From Osmia lignaria lignaria (lineage: Eukaryota > Arthropoda > Insecta > Hymenoptera > Megachilidae): a stretch of 64,000 nucleotides of DNA. The notes beneath the pieces were generated by a model. That model saw only the letters and a program-made list of their open reading frames with translations, was not told where the DNA came from and did no database searches. Position numbers and translations under genes: made by a program. The stretch spans positions 310,001 to 374,000 of the forward strand of contig NW_027478161.1 in assembly GCF_051020975.1 (NCBI RefSeq), written 5' to 3'. This document shows, piece after piece, positions 10,101-23,734 of the stretch (position 1 is the first letter of the stretch; every line of letters begins with the position of its first letter).

Positions 10101-13036
10101 TAAATTGTAGGAAACTTAATTCTCTACAAAAAAGGTCTCTTAACATTTTGCCATAGCTCGCTTCGTTTCCGAGATATTTGCAGTTTAATTCAAGGAAAGG
10201 GGCCTGACGGACATATTCCGAGATATTTCTTGTTCTTGTTGTGCTTCCTCTGCACAGCTAAGCTGGAAGTGGCATTTGCAGCTCGGAATAGTGCAGAGTT
10301 ATCTCAAAGAAAGAGGCCACGGTGTTTATGTATCTTTATTATGTTGTTGCGGCTTCGGAACCTTTAAATATCTCGATATATCTCGAAAACTACGCATCTG
10401 ATCAAAAAATATCATAGAACCTGAATTGTAGGAAACGTAATTCTCTACAAAAAAGGTCTCTTATCATTTTGCCATAGCTCGCATCGTTTCCGAGATATTT
10501 GCAGATTTAATTCAAGGGAAGGAGCCTGACGGACATATTTCGAGATATTTCTTCTTCTTGTTGTTCTTCTTCTGCACAGCTAAAGTGGAAGTTACATTTG
10601 CAGCTCGGAATAGTGCAGAGTTATCTCAAAGAAAGAGGCCACGGTGTTTATGTATCTTTATTATGTTGGTGCGGCTTCGGAACCTTTAAATATCTCGATA
10701 TATCTCGAAAACTACGTATCTGATCAAAAAATATCATAGAACATAAATAGTAGGAAACTTAATTTCCTACAAAAAGGGTCTCTCAACGTTTTGCCATAGC
10801 TCGCATTGTTTCCGAGATATTTGCAGATTCAGCTCAAAGGAACGGGCCTGACGGACATATTCCGAGATATTTCTTGTTATTGTTGTGCTTCTTCTGCACA
10901 GCTAAGCTCGAACTGGCATTTGCAGCTCGCAATAGTGCAGGGTTATCTCAAAGAAAGTGGCCACGGTGTTTCTGTATCTCTATTATGTTGGTGCGGCTTC
11001 GGAACTTTTAAATATCTCGATATATCTCGAAAACTACGCTTCTGATCAAAAAATATCATAGAACATAAAAAGTAGGAAACTTAATTCTCTACAAAAAAGG
11101 TCTCTTAACATTTTGCCATTGCTCGCTTCGTTTCCTAGATATTTGCAGATGTATCTCAAGGGAAGGGGTCTGACGGACATATTTCGAGATATTTCTTCTT
11201 CTTGTTGTTCTTCTTCTGCACAGCTAAGCTCGAACTGGCATTTGCAGCTCGCAATAGTGCATAGTTATCTCACAGAAAGGGGTCACGGTGTTTCCGTATC
11301 TCTATTATGTTGGTGCGGCTTCGGAACTTTTAAATATCTTGATATATCTCGAGAATTACGCATCTGATCAAAAAATATCATAGAAGGTAAGAAGTAGGAA
11401 ACTTAATTCTCTACAAAAAAGGTCTCTTAACATTTTGCCATAGCTCGCATCGTTTCCGAGATATTTGCAGATTTAGCTCAAGGGAAGGGGCCTGACGGAC
11501 TTAATCCGAGATATTTCTTGTTCTTGTTGTGCTTCTTCTGCACAGCTAAGCTCGAACTGGCATTTGCAGCTCGCAATAGTGCAGAGTTATCTCACAGAAA
11601 GGGGCCACGGTGTTTCTGTATCTCTATTATGTTGGTGCGGCTTCGGAACTTTTAAATATCTTGATATATCTCGAGAATTACGCATCTGATCAAAAAATAT
11701 CATAGAACATAAATAGTAGGAAACTTAATTTCCTACAAAAAGGGTCTCTCAACGTTTTGCCATAGCTCGCATTGTTTCCGAGATATTTGCAGACTCAGCT
11801 CAAACGAACGGGCCTGACGGACATATTCCGAGATATTTCTTGTTCTTGTTGTGCTTCTTCCGCACAGCTAAGCTCGAACTGGCATTTGCAGCTCGCAATA
11901 GTGCAGAGTTATCTCACAGAAAGGGGCCACGGTGTTTCTGTATCTCTATTATGTTGGTGCGGCTTCGGAACTTTTAAATATCTTGATATATCTCGAGAAT
12001 TACGCATCTGATCAAAAAATATCATAGAACTTAAGAAGTAGGAAACTTAATTCTCTACAAAAAAGGTCTCTTAACATTTTGCCATAGCTCGCATCGTTTC
12101 CGAGATATTTGCAGATGTAACTCAAGGGAAGGGGCCTGACGGACATATTCCGAGATATTTCTTGTTATTGTTGTGCTTCTTCTGCACAGCTAAGCTCGAA
12201 CTGGCATTTGCAGCTCGCAATAGTGCAGAGTTATCTCACAGAAAGGGGCCACGGTGTTTCTGTATCTCTATTATGTTGGTGCGGCTTCGGAACTTTAAAA
12301 TATCTTGATATATCTCGAGAACTACGCATCTGATCAAAAAATATCATACAACATAAAAAGTAGGAAACTTAATTCTCTACAAAAAAGGTCTCTTAACATT
12401 TTGCCATAGCTCGCTTCGTTTCCGAGATATTTGCAGATATATCTCAAGTGAAGGGGCCTGACGGACATATTTCGAGATATTTCTTCTTCTTGTTGTTCTT
12501 CTTCTGCACAGCTAAGCTGGAAGTGGCATTTGCAGCTCGCAATAGTGCAGAGTTATCTCAAAGAAAGGGGCCGCGGTGTTTCTGTATCTCTATTATGTTG
12601 GTGCGGCTTCGGAACTTTCAAATATCTTGATATATCTCGAGAACTACGCATCTGATCAAAAAATATCATAGAACATAAAAAGTAGGAAACTTAATTTGCT
12701 ACAAAAAGGGTCTCTCAACGTTTTGCCATAGCTCGCATTGTTTCCGAGATATTTGCAGATTCAGCTCAAACGAACGGGCCTGACGGACATATTCCGAGAT
12801 ATTTCTTCTTCTTGTTGTTCTTCTTCTGCACAGCTAAGCTGGAAGTGGCATTTGCGGCTCGCACTAGTGCAGAGTTATCTCAAAGAAAGGGGCCACGGTG
12901 TTTCTGTATCTCTATTATGTTGGTGCGGCTTCGGAACTTTTAAATATCCCGATATATCTCGAAAACTACGCTTCTGATCAAAAAATATCATAGAACATAA
13001 ATTGTAGGAAACCTAATTCTCTACAAAAAAGGTCTC
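10101..13036 (+). repeat. 15-mer higher-order repeat (4830 bp), copy A
   Basis: This segment matches 14930-17866 almost base for base at a spacing of 4830 bp (15 monomers); about two-thirds of it recurs again at 20048. Marker variants in order: GAACCTGAATTG, GATTTAATTCAAGGGAAGGAGCC, CTAAAGTGGAAGTTACATTTG, GATTCAGCTCAAAGGAACGG, TTTCCTAGATATTTGCAGATG, GTGCATAGTTATC, GGACTTAATCCGAG, GACTCAGCTCAAACGAACGG, GATGTAACTC and TCAAGTGAAGG. A copy-specific one-base deletion lies near 10183. Class 2 units dominate. Perfect dyads occur at 10750 and 11716. Confidence 0.93.
10183..10184. other. Single-base deletion in one monomer
   Basis: The sequence reads TTTGCAGTTTAATTC where the matching unit near 15007 reads TTTGCAGATTTAATTC. 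This is the only net shortening of the 322-bp period found in the window. Within a two-base resolution the exact base is ambiguous. Confidence 0.85.
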
Positions 13037-14929
13037 TAAACATTTTGCCATAGCTCGCTTAGTTTCCGAGATATTTGCAGATTCAGCTCAAACGAATGGG
13101 CCTGACGGACATATTCCGAGATATTTCTTCTTCTTGTTGTTCTTCTTCTGCACAGCTAAGCTGGAAGTGGCATTTGCGGCTCGCACTAGTGCAGAGTTAT
13201 CTCAAAGAAAGGGGCCACGGTGTTTCTGTATCTCTATTATGTTGGTGCGGCTTCGGAACTTTTAAATATCCCGATATATCTCGAAAACTACGCTTCTGAT
13301 CAAAAAATATCATAGAACATAAATTGTAGGAAACCTAATTCTCTACAAAAAAGGTCTCTTAACATTTTGCCATAGCTCGCTTAGTTTCCGAGATATTTGC
13401 AGATTTATCTCAAGGGAAGGGGCCTGACGGACATATTTCGAGATATTTCTTCTTCTTGTTGTTCTTCTTCTGCACAGCTAAGCTGGAAGTGGCATTTGCA
13501 GCTCGCAATAGTGCAGAGTTATCTCAAAGAAAGGGGCCGCGGTGTTTCTGTATCTCTATTATGTTGGTGCGGCTTCGGAACTTTCAAATATCTTGATATA
13601 TCTCGAGAACTACGCATCTGATCAAAAAATATCATAGAACATAAAAAGTAGGAAACTTAATTCTCTACAAAAAAGGTCTCTTAACATTTTGCCATAGCTC
13701 GCTTAGTTTCCGAGATATTTGCAGATTTATCTCAAGGGAAGGGGCCTGACGGACATATTTCGAGATATTTCTTCTTCTTGTTGTTCTTCTTCTGCACAGC
13801 AAAGCTGGAAGTGGCATTTGCAGCTCGCAATAGTGCAGAGTTATCTCAAAGAAAGGGGCCGCGGTGTTTCTGTATCTCTATTATGTTGGTGCGGCTTCGG
13901 AACTTTCAAATATCTTGATATATCTCGAGAACTACGCGTCTGATCAAAAAATATCATAGAACATAAAAAGTAGGAAACTTAATTCTCTACAAAAAAGGTC
14001 TCTTAACATTTTGCCATAGCTCGCTTCGTTTCCGAGATATTTGCAGATCTATCTCAAGGGAAGGGGCCTTACGGACATATTTCGAGATATTTCTTCTTCT
14101 TGTTGTTCTTCTTCTGCACAGCAAAACTGGAAGTGGCATTTCCAGCTCGCAATAGTGCAGAGTTATCTCAAAGAAAGGGGCCACGGTGTTTCTGTATCTC
14201 TATTATGTTGGTGCGGCTTCGGAACTTTTAAATATCCCGATATATCTCGAAAACTACGCTTCTGATCAAAAAATATCATAGAACATAAATTGTAGGAAAC
14301 CTAATTCTCTACAAAAAAGGTCTCTTAACATTTTGCCATAGCTCGCATCGTTTCCGAGATATTTGCAGATGTAACTCAAGGGAAGGGGCCTGACGGACAT
14401 ATTCCGAGATATTTCTTGTTATTGTTGTGCTTCTTCTGCACAGCTAAGCTCGAACTGGCATTTGCAGCTCGCAATAGTGCAGAGTTATCTCACAGAAAGG
14501 GGCCACGGTGTTTCTGTATCTCTATTATGTTGGTGCGGCTTCGGAACTTTAAAATATCTTGATATATCTCGAGAACTACGCATCTGATCAAAAAATATCA
14601 TACAACATAAAAAGTAGGAAACTTAATTCTCTACAAAAAAGGTCTCTTAATATTTTGCCATAGCTCGCTTCGTTTCCGAGATATATGCAGATTTATCTCA
14701 AGGGAAGGGGCCTGACGGACATATTTCGAGATATTTCTTCTTCTTGTTGTTCTTCTTCTGCATAGCTAAACTGGAAGTGGCATTTCCAGCTCGCAATAGT
14801 GCAGAGTTATCTCAAAGAAAGGGGCCACGGTGTTTCTGTATCTTTATTATGTTGTTGCGGCTTCGGAACCTTTAAATATCTCGATATATCTCGAAAACTA
14901 CGCATCTGATCAAAAAATATCATAGAACA
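13037..14929 (+). repeat. Remainder of 15-mer A: extra and rearranged monomers
   Basis: The unit at 13075 nearly duplicates the one at 12753 (CAAACGAATGG against CAAACGAACGG, then a shared GCGGCTCGCACTAG and AAATATCCCGATATATC). The units at 13719 and 14041 (markers CACAGCAAAGC and CACAGCAAAACTGG) match 17905 and 18227, an offset of 4186 bp (13 monomers). Copy A therefore has two monomers (13075, 13397) that copy B lacks at this point. The unit at 14363 is a copy of the GATGTAACTC unit at 12109. The unit at 14685 is a chimera with CTGCATAGCTAAACTGG. Confidence 0.85.
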
Positions 14930-17866
14930 TAAATTGTAGGAAACTTAATTCTCTACAAAAAAGGTCTCTTAACATTTTGCCATAGCTCGCTTCGTTTCCG
15001 AGATATTTGCAGATTTAATTCAAGGAAAGGGGCCTGACGGACATATTCCGAGATATTTCTTGTTCTTGTTGTGCTTCCTCTGCACAGCTAAGCTGGAAGT
15101 GGCATTTGCAGCTCGGAATAGTGCAGAGTTATCTCAAAGAAAGAGGCCACGGTGTTTATGTATCTTTATTATGTTGTTGCGGCTTCGGAACCTTTAAATA
15201 TCTCGATATATCTCGAAAACTACGCATCTGATCAAAAAATATCATAGAACCTGAATTGTAGGAAACGTAATTCTCTACAAAAAAGGTCTCTTATCATTTT
15301 GCCATAGCTCGCATCGTTTCCGAGATATTTGCAGATTTAATTCAAGGGAAGGAGCCTGACGGACATATTTCGAGATATTTCTTCTTCTTGTTGTTCTTCT
15401 TCTGCACAGCTAAAGTGGAAGTTACATTTGCAGCTCGGAATAGTGCAGAGTTATCTCAAAGAAAGAGGCCACGGTGTTTATGTATCTTTATTATGTTGGT
15501 GCGGCTTCGGAACCTTTAAATATCTCGATATATCTCGAAAACTACGTATCTGATCAAAAAATATCATAGAACATAAATAGTAGGAAACTTAATTTCCTAC
15601 AAAAAGGGTCTCTCAACGTTTTGCCATAGCTCGCATTGTTTCCGAGATATTTGCAGATTCAGCTCAAAGGAACGGGCCTGACGGACATATTCCGAGATAT
15701 TTCTTGTTATTGTTGTGCTTCTTCTGCACAGCTAAGCTCGAACTGGCATTTGCAGCTCGCAATAGTGCAGGGTTATCTCAAAGAAAGTGGCCACGGTGTT
15801 TCTGTATCTCTATTATGTTGGTGCGGCTTCGGAACTTTTAAATATCTCGATATATCTCGAAAACTACGCTTCTGATCAAAAAATATCATAGAACATAAAA
15901 AGTAGGAAACTTAATTCTCTACAAAAAAGGTCTCTTAACATTTTGCCATTGCTCGCTTCGTTTCCTAGATATTTGCAGATGTATCTCAAGGGAAGGGGTC
16001 TGACGGACATATTTCGAGATATTTCTTCTTCTTGTTGTTCTTCTTCTGCACAGCTAAGCTCGAACTGGCATTTGCAGCTCGCAATAGTGCATAGTTATCT
16101 CACAGAAAGGGGTCACGGTGTTTCCGTATCTCTATTATGTTGGTGCGGCTTCGGAACTTTTAAATATCTTGATATATCTCGAGAATTACGCATCTGATCA
16201 AAAAATATCATAGAACGTAAGAAGTAGGAAACTTAATTCTCTACAAAAAAGGTCTCTTAACATTTTGCCATAGCTCGCATCGTTTCCGAGATATTTGCAG
16301 ATTTAGCTCAAGGGAAGGGGCCTGACGGACTTAATCCGAGATATTTCTTGTTCTTGTTGTGCTTCTTCTGCACAGCTAAGCTCGAACTGGCATTTGCAGC
16401 TCGCAATAGTGCAGAGTTATCTCACAGAAAGGGGCCACGGTGTTTCTGTATCTCTATTATGTTGGTGCGGCTTCGGAACTTTTAAATATCTTGATATATC
16501 TCGAGAATTACGCATCTGATCAAAAAATATCATAGAACATAAATAGTAGGAAACTTAATTTCCTACAAAAAGGGTCTCTCAACGTTTTGCCATAGCTCGC
16601 ATTGTTTCCGAGATATTTGCAGACTCAGCTCAAACGAACGGGCCTGACGGACATATTCCGAGATATTTCTTGTTCTTGTTGTGCTTCTTCCGCACAGCTA
16701 AGCTCGAACTGGCATTTGCAGCTCGCAATAGTGCAGAGTTATCTCACAGAAAGGGGCCACGGTGTTTCTGTATCTCTATTATGTTGGTGCGGCTTCGGAA
16801 CTTTTAAATATCTTGATATATCTCGAGAATTACGCATCTGATCAAAAAATATCATAGAACTTAAGAAGTAGGAAACTTAATTCTCTACAAAAAAGGTCTC
16901 TTAACATTTTGCCATAGCTCGCATCGTTTCCGAGATATTTGCAGATGTAACTCAAGGGAAGGGGCCTGACGGACATATTCCGAGATATTTCTTGTTATTG
17001 TTGTGCTTCTTCTGCACAGCTAAGCTCGAACTGGCATTTGCAGCTCGCAATAGTGCAGAGTTATCTCACAGAAAGGGGCCACGGTGTTTCTGTATCTCTA
17101 TTATGTTGGTGCGGCTTCGGAACTTTAAAATATCTTGATATATCTCGAGAACTACGCATCTGATCAAAAAATATCATACAACATAAAAAGTAGGAAACTT
17201 AATTCTCTACAAAAAAGGTCTCTTAACATTTTGCCATAGCTCGCTTCGTTTCCGAGATATTTGCAGATATATCTCAAGTGAAGGGGCCTGACGGACATAT
17301 TTCGAGATATTTCTTCTTCTTGTTGTTCTTCTTCTGCACAGCTAAGCTGGAAGTGGCATTTGCAGCTCGCAATAGTGCAGAGTTATCTCAAAGAAAGGGG
17401 CCGCGGTGTTTCTGTATCTCTATTATGTTGGTGCGGCTTCGGAACTTTCAAATATCTTGATATATCTCGAGAACTACGCATCTGATCAAAAAATATCATA
17501 GAACATAAAAAGTAGGAAACTTAATTTGCTACAAAAAGGGTCTCTCAACGTTTTGCCATAGCTCGCATTGTTTCCGAGATATTTGCAGATTCAGCTCAAA
17601 CGAACGGGCCTGACGGACATATTCCGAGATATTTCTTCTTCTTGTTGTTCTTCTTCTGCACAGCTAAGCTGGAAGTGGCATTTGCGGCTCGCACTAGTGC
17701 AGAGTTATCTCAAAGAAAGGGGCCACGGTGTTTCTGTATCTCTATTATGTTGGTGCGGCTTCGGAACTTTTAAATATCCCGATATATCTCGAAAACTACG
17801 CTTCTGATCAAAAAATATCATAGAACATAAATTGTAGGAAACCTAATTCTCTACAAAAAAGGTCTC
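14930..17866 (+). repeat. 15-mer higher-order repeat, copy B
   Basis: This is the second copy of the segment at 10101, with the same ordered markers and very few differences (for example GAACGTAAG at about 16214 where copy A has GAAGGTAAG, and an intact period where A lost a base). It then jumps straight from the 12753-type unit (17583) to the 13719-type unit (17905), skipping two monomers. Perfect dyads occur at 15580 and 16546. Confidence 0.93.
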
Positions 17867-20047
17867 TTAACATTTTGCCATAGCTCGCTTAGTTTCCGAG
17901 ATATTTGCAGATTTATCTCAAGGGAAGGGGCCTGACGGACATATTTCGAGATATTTCTTCTTCTTGTTGTTCTTCTTCTGCACAGCAAAGCTGGAAGTGG
18001 CATTTGCAGCTCGCAATAGTGCAGAGTTATCTCAAAGAAAGGGGCCGCGGTGTTTCTGTATCTCTATTATGTTGGTGCGGCTTCGGAACTTTCAAATATC
18101 TTGATATATCTCGAGAACTACGCGTCTGATCAAAAAATATCATAGAACATAAAAAGTAGGAAACTTAATTCTCTACAAAAAAGGTCTCTTAACATTTTGC
18201 CATAGCTCGCTTCGTTTCCGAGATATTTGCAGATCTATCTCAAGGGAAGGGGCCTTACGGACATATTTCGAGATATTTCTTCTTCTTGTTGTTCTTCTTC
18301 TGCACAGCAAAACTGGAAGTGGCATTTCCAGCTCGCAATAGTGCAGAGTTATCTCAAAGAAAGGGGCCACGGTGTTTCTGTATCTCTATTATGTTGGTGC
18401 GGCTTCGGAACTTTTAAATATCCCGATATATCTCGAAAACTACGCTTCTGATCAAAAAATATCATAGAACATAAATTGTAGGAAACCTAATTCTCTACAA
18501 AAAAGGTCTCTTAACATTTTGCCATAGCTCGCTTAGTTTCCGAGATATTTGCAGATTTATCTCAAGGGAAGGGGCCTGACGGACATATTTCGAGATATTT
18601 CTTCTTCTTGTTGTTCTTCTTCTGCACAGCTAAGCTGGAAGTGGCATTTGCAGCTCGCAATAGTGCAGAGTTATCTCAAAGAAAGGGGCCGCGGTGTTTC
18701 TGTATCTCTATTATGTTGGTGCGGCTTCGGAACTTTCAAATATCTTGATATATCTCGAGAACTACGCGTCTGATCAAAAAATATCATACAACATAAAAAG
18801 TAGGAAACTTAGTTCTCTACAAAAAAGGTCTCTTAACATTTTGCCATAGCTCGCTTCGTTTCCGAGATATTTGCAGATTAATCTCAAGGGAAGTGGCCTG
18901 ACGGACTTATTTCGAGATATTTCTTCTTCTTGTTGTTCTTCTTCTGCACAGCTAAGCTGGAAGTGGCATTTGCAGCTCGCAATAGTGCAGAGTTATCTCA
19001 AAGAAAGGGGCCACGGTGTTTCTGTATCTCTATTATGTTGGTGCGGCTTCGGAACTTTTAAATATCTTGATATATCTCGAGAACTACGCATCTGATCAAA
19101 GAATATTATAGAACATAAAAAGTAGGAAACTTAATTCTCTACAAAAAAGGTCTCTTAACATTTTGCCATAGCTCGCTTCGTTTCCGAGATATTTGCAGAT
19201 TTATCTCAAGGGAAGGGGCCTGACGGACATATTTCGAGATATTTCTTCTTCTTGTTGTTCTTCATCTGCACAGCTAAACTGGAAGTGGCATTTCCAGATC
19301 GCAATAGTGCAGAGTTATCTCAAAGAAAGGGGCCACGGTGTTTCTGTATCTCTATTATGTTGGTGCGGCATCGGAACTTTTAAATATCTTGATATATCTC
19401 GAGAACTACGCATCTGAACAAAAAATATCATAGAACATAAAAAGTAGGAAACTTAATTCTCTACAAAAAAGGTCTCTTAACATTTTGCCATAGCTCGCTT
19501 CGTTTCCGAGATATTTGCAGATTTATCTCAAGGGAAGGGGCCTGACGGACATATTTCGAGATATTTCTTCTTCTTGTTGTTCTTCTTCTGCACAGCTAAG
19601 CTGGAAGTGGCATTTCCAGCTCGCAATAGTGCAGAGTTATCTCAAAGAAAGGGGCCACGGTGTTTCTGTATCTCTATTATGTTGGTGCGGCTTCGGAACT
19701 TTTAAATATCTTGATATATCTCGAGAACTACGCATCTGATCAAAAAACATCATAGAACATAAAAAGTAGGAAACTTAATTCTCTACAAAAAAGGTCTCTT
19801 AACATTTTGCCATAGCTCGCTTCGTTTCCGAGATCTTTGCAGATATATCTCAAGGGAAGGGGCCTGACGTACATATTTCGAGATATTTCTTCTTCTTGTT
19901 GTTCTTCTTCTGCACAGCTAAGCTGGAAGTGGCATTTGCAGCTCGCAATAGTACAGAGTTATCTCAAAGAAAGGGGCCACGGTGTTTCTGTATCTCTATT
20001 ATGTTGGCGCGGCTTCGGAACTTTGAAATATCTTGATATATCTCGAG
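17867..20047 (+). repeat. Class 1 monomers following 15-mer copy B
   Basis: The units at 17905 and 18227 equal those at 13719 and 14041. The unit at 18549 mixes markers of both: CACAGCTAAGC with the CGCGTCTGATC ending. From 18908 onward (to 20077, beyond this entry) the sequence is the source or product of a duplication at 22128, with markers CAAAGAATATTATAG, TTCCAGATCGCAATAG, GCGGCATCGG, AAACATCATAG, GAGATCTTTGCAG and TTGGCGCGGC. Confidence 0.85.
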
Positions 20048-22230
20048 AACTACGCATCTGATCAAAAAATATCATAGAACCTGAATTGTAGGAAACGTAA
20101 TTCTCTACAAAAAAGGTCTCTTATCATTTTGCCATAGCTCGCATCGTTTCCGAGATATTTGCAGATTTAATTCAAGGGAAGGAGCCTGACGGACATATTT
20201 CGAGATATTTCTTCTTCTTGTTGTTCTTCTTCTGCACAGCTAAAGTGGAAGTTACATTTGCAGCTCGGAATAGTGCAGAGTTATCTCAAAGAAAGAGGCC
20301 ACGGTGTTTATGTATCTTTATTATGTTGGTGCGGCTTCGGAACCTTTAAATATCTCGATATATCTCGAAAACTACGTATCTGATCAAAAAATATCATAGA
20401 ACATAAATAGTAGGAAACTTAATTTCCTACAAAAAGGGTCTCTCAACGTTTTGCCATAGCTCGCATTGTTTCCGAGATATTTGCAGATTCAGCTCAAAGG
20501 AACGGGCCTGACGGACATATTCCGAGATATTTCTTGTTATTGTTGTGCTTCTTCTGCACAGCTAAGCTCGAACTGGCATTTGCAGCTCGCAATAGTGCAG
20601 GGTTATCTCAAAGAAAGTGGCCACGGTGTTTCTGTATCTCTATTATGTTGGTGCGGCTTCGGAACTTTTAAATATCTCGATATATCTCGAAAACTACGCT
20701 TCTGATCAAAAAATATCATAGAACAGAAAAAGTAGGAAACTTAATTCTCTACAAAAAAGGTCTCTTAACATTTTGCCATTGCTCGCTTCGTTTCCTAGAT
20801 ATTTGCAGATGTATCTCAAGGGAAGGGGTCTGACGGACATATTTCGAGATATTTCTTCTTCTTGTTGTACTTCTTCTGCACAGCTAAGCTCGAACTGGCA
20901 TTTGCAGCTCGCAATAGTGCATAGTTATCTCACAGAAAGGGGTCACGGTGTTTCCGTATCTCTATTATGTTGGTGCGGCTTCGGAACTTTTAAATATCTT
21001 GATATATCTCGAGAATTACGCATCTGATCAAAAAATATCATAGAACGTAAGAAGTAGGAAACTTAATTCTCTACAAAAAAGGTCTCTTAACATTTTGCCA
21101 TAGCTCGCATCGTTTCCGAGATATTTGCAGATTTAGCTCAAGGGAAGGGGCCTGACGGACTTAATCCGAGATATTTCTTGTTCTTGTTGTGCTTCTTCTG
21201 CACAGCTAAGCTCGAACTGGCATTTGCAGCTCGCAATAGTGCAGAGTTATCTCACAGAAAGGGGCCACGGTGTTTCTGTATCTCTATTATGTTGGTGCGG
21301 CTTCGGAACTTTTAAATATCTTGATATATCTCGAGAATTACGCATCTGATCAAAAAATATCATAGAACATAAATAGTAGGAAACTTAATTTCCTACAAAA
21401 AGGGTCTCTCAACGTTTTGCCATAGCTCGCATTGTTTCCGAGATATTTGCAGACTCAGCTCAAACGAACGGGCCTGACGGACATATTCCGAGATATTTCT
21501 TGTTCTTGTTGTGCTTCTTCCGCACAGCTAAGCTCGAACTGGCATTTGCAGCTCGCAATAGTGCAGAGTTATCTCACAGAAAGGGGCCACGGTGTTTCTG
21601 TATCTCTATTATGTTGGTGCGGCTTCGGAACTTTTAAATATCTTGATATATCTCGAGAATTACGCATCTGATCAAAAAATATCATAGAACTTAAGAAGTA
21701 GGAAACTTAATTCTCTACAAAAAAGGTCTCTTAACATTTTGCCATAGCTCGCATCGTTTCCGAGATATTTGCAGATGTAACTCAAGGGAAGGGGCCTGAC
21801 GGACATATTCCGAGATATTTCTTGTTATTGTTGTGCTTCTTCTGCACAGCTAAGCTCGAACTGGCATTTGCAGCTCGCAATAGTGCAGAGTTATCTCACA
21901 GAAAGGGGCCACGGTGTTTCTGTATCTCTATTATGTTGGTGCGGCTTCGGAACTTTAAAATATCTTGATATATCTCGAGAACTACGCATCTGATCAAAAA
22001 ATATCATACAACATAAAAAGTAGGAAACTTAATTCTCTACAAAAAAGGTCTCTTAACATTTTGCCATAGCTCGCTTCGTTTCCGAGATATTTGCAGATTT
22101 ATCTCAAGTGAAGGGGCCTGACGGACATATTTCGAGATATTTCTTCTTCTTGTTGTTCTTCTTCTGCACAGCTAAGCTGGAAGTGGCATTTGCAGCTCGC
22201 AATAGTGCAGAGTTATCTCAAAGAAAGGGG
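20048..22230 (+). repeat. 15-mer higher-order repeat, copy C (shorter)
   Basis: This is the third occurrence at the 4830-bp spacing. It matches copy B from 15218 to about 17400, starting inside a monomer after GATATATCTCGA and ending inside the unit at 22091. A few private differences are visible, such as GAACAGAAAAAG near 20723 and TTGTTGTACTTC near 20868. Perfect dyads occur at 20410 and 21376. Both ends fall within monomers, so the exchange points were not at a fixed place in the unit. Confidence 0.92.
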
Positions 22231-23297
22231 CCACGGTGTTTCTGTATCTCTATTATGTTGGTGCGGCTTCGGAACTTTTAAATATCTTGATATATCTCGA
22301 GAACTACGCATCTGATCAAAGAATATTATAGAACATAAAAAGTAGGAAACTTAATTCTCTACAAAAAAGGTCTCTTAACATTTTGCCATAGCTCGCTTCG
22401 TTTCCGAGATATTTGCAGATTTATCTCAAGGGAAGGGGCCTGACGGACATATTTCGAGATATTTCTTCTTCTTGTTGTTCTTCATCTGCACAGCTAAACT
22501 GGAAGTGGCATTTCCAGATCGCAATAGTGCAGAGTTATCTCAAAGAAAGGGGCCACGGTGTTTCTGTATCTCTATTATGTTGGTGCGGCATCGGAACTTT
22601 TAAATATCTTGATATATCTCGAGAACTACGCATCTGAACAAAAAATATCATAGAACATAAAAAGTAGGAAACTTAATTCTCTACAAAAAAGGTCTCTTAA
22701 CATTTTGCCATAGCTCGCTTCGTTTCCGAGATATTTGCAGATTTATCTCAAGGGAAGGGGCCTGACGGACATATTTCGAGATATTTCTTCTTCTTGTTGT
22801 TCTTCTTCTGCACAGCTAAGCTGGAAGTGGCATTTCCAGCTCGCAATAGTGCAGAGTTATCTCAAAGAAAGGGGCCACGGTGTTTCTGTATCTCTATTAT
22901 GTTGGTGCGGCTTCGGAACTTTTAAATATCTTGATATATCTCGAGAACTACGCATCTGATCAAAAAACATCATAGAACATAAAAAGTAGCAAAGTTAATT
23001 CTCTACAAAAAAGGTCTCTTAACATTTTGCCATAGCTCGCTTCGTTTCCGAGATCTTTGCAGATATATCTCAAGGGAAGGGGCCTGACGTACATATTTCG
23101 AGATATTTCTTCTTCTTGTTGTTCTTCTTCTGCACAGCTAAGCTGGAAGTGGCATTTGCAGCTCGCAATAGTACAGAGTTATCTCAAAGAAAGGGGCCAC
23201 GGTGTTTCTGTATCTCTATTATGTTGGCGCGGCTTCGGAACTTTGAAATATCTTGATATATCTCGAGAACTACGCATCTGATCAAAAAATATCATAG
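22128..23297 (+). repeat. 1170-bp copy of 18908-20077 (10-monomer offset)
   Basis: The offset is 3220 bp. All rare markers of the source are reproduced (CAAAGAATATTATAG, TTCCAGATCGC, AAACATCATAG, GAGATCTTTGCAG, TTGGCGCGGC). The one difference noted is GTAGCAAAGTT near 22989 against GTAGGAAACTT. It overlaps the tail of 15-mer copy C because the unit at 22091 is chimeric: its front is like the unit at 17261 (TCAAGTGAAGG) and its back like the unit at 18871. Confidence 0.9.
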
Positions 23298-23734
23298 AAC
23301 ATAGAAAGTAGGAAACTTAATTCTCTACAAAAAAGGTCTCTTAATATTTTGCCATAGCTCGCTTCGTTTCCGAAATATTTGCAGATATATCTCAAGGGAA
23401 GGGGCCTGACGGACATATTTCGCGATATTTCTTCTTCTTGTTGTTCTTCTTCTGCACAGCTAAACTGGAAGTGGCATTTCCAGCTCGCAATAGTGCAGAG
23501 TTATCTCAAAGAAAGGGGCCACGGTGTTTCTGTATCTCTATTATGTTGGTGCGGCTTCGGAACTTTTAAATATCTCGATATACCTCGAAAACTACGCTTC
23601 TGATCAAAAAATATCATAGAACATAAATTGTAGGAAACATAATTCTCTACAAAAAAGGTCTCTTAAGATTTTGCCATAGCTCGTTTGGTTTCCGAGATAT
23701 TTGCAGATATATCTCAAGGGAAGGGGCCTGACGG
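23298..23734 (+). repeat. Class 1 monomer between duplicated segments
   Basis: The unit at 23379 (markers CGAAATATTTGCAG, TTTCGCGATATTTC, GATATACCTCG) has no close twin that I noticed. It is followed by the GCTCGTTTGGTTTCC variant that reappears before the unit at 31429. Confidence 0.8.

Noticed and set aside
12942..12962. CENP-B box-like sequence (CCCGATATATCTCGAA) in monomers such as those at 12753 and 13075
   Set aside because: The CCCG and CGAA halves are eight bases apart where the box needs seven, and the central T is misplaced. Only a few monomers have it. No other match to the box was seen in the monomer.
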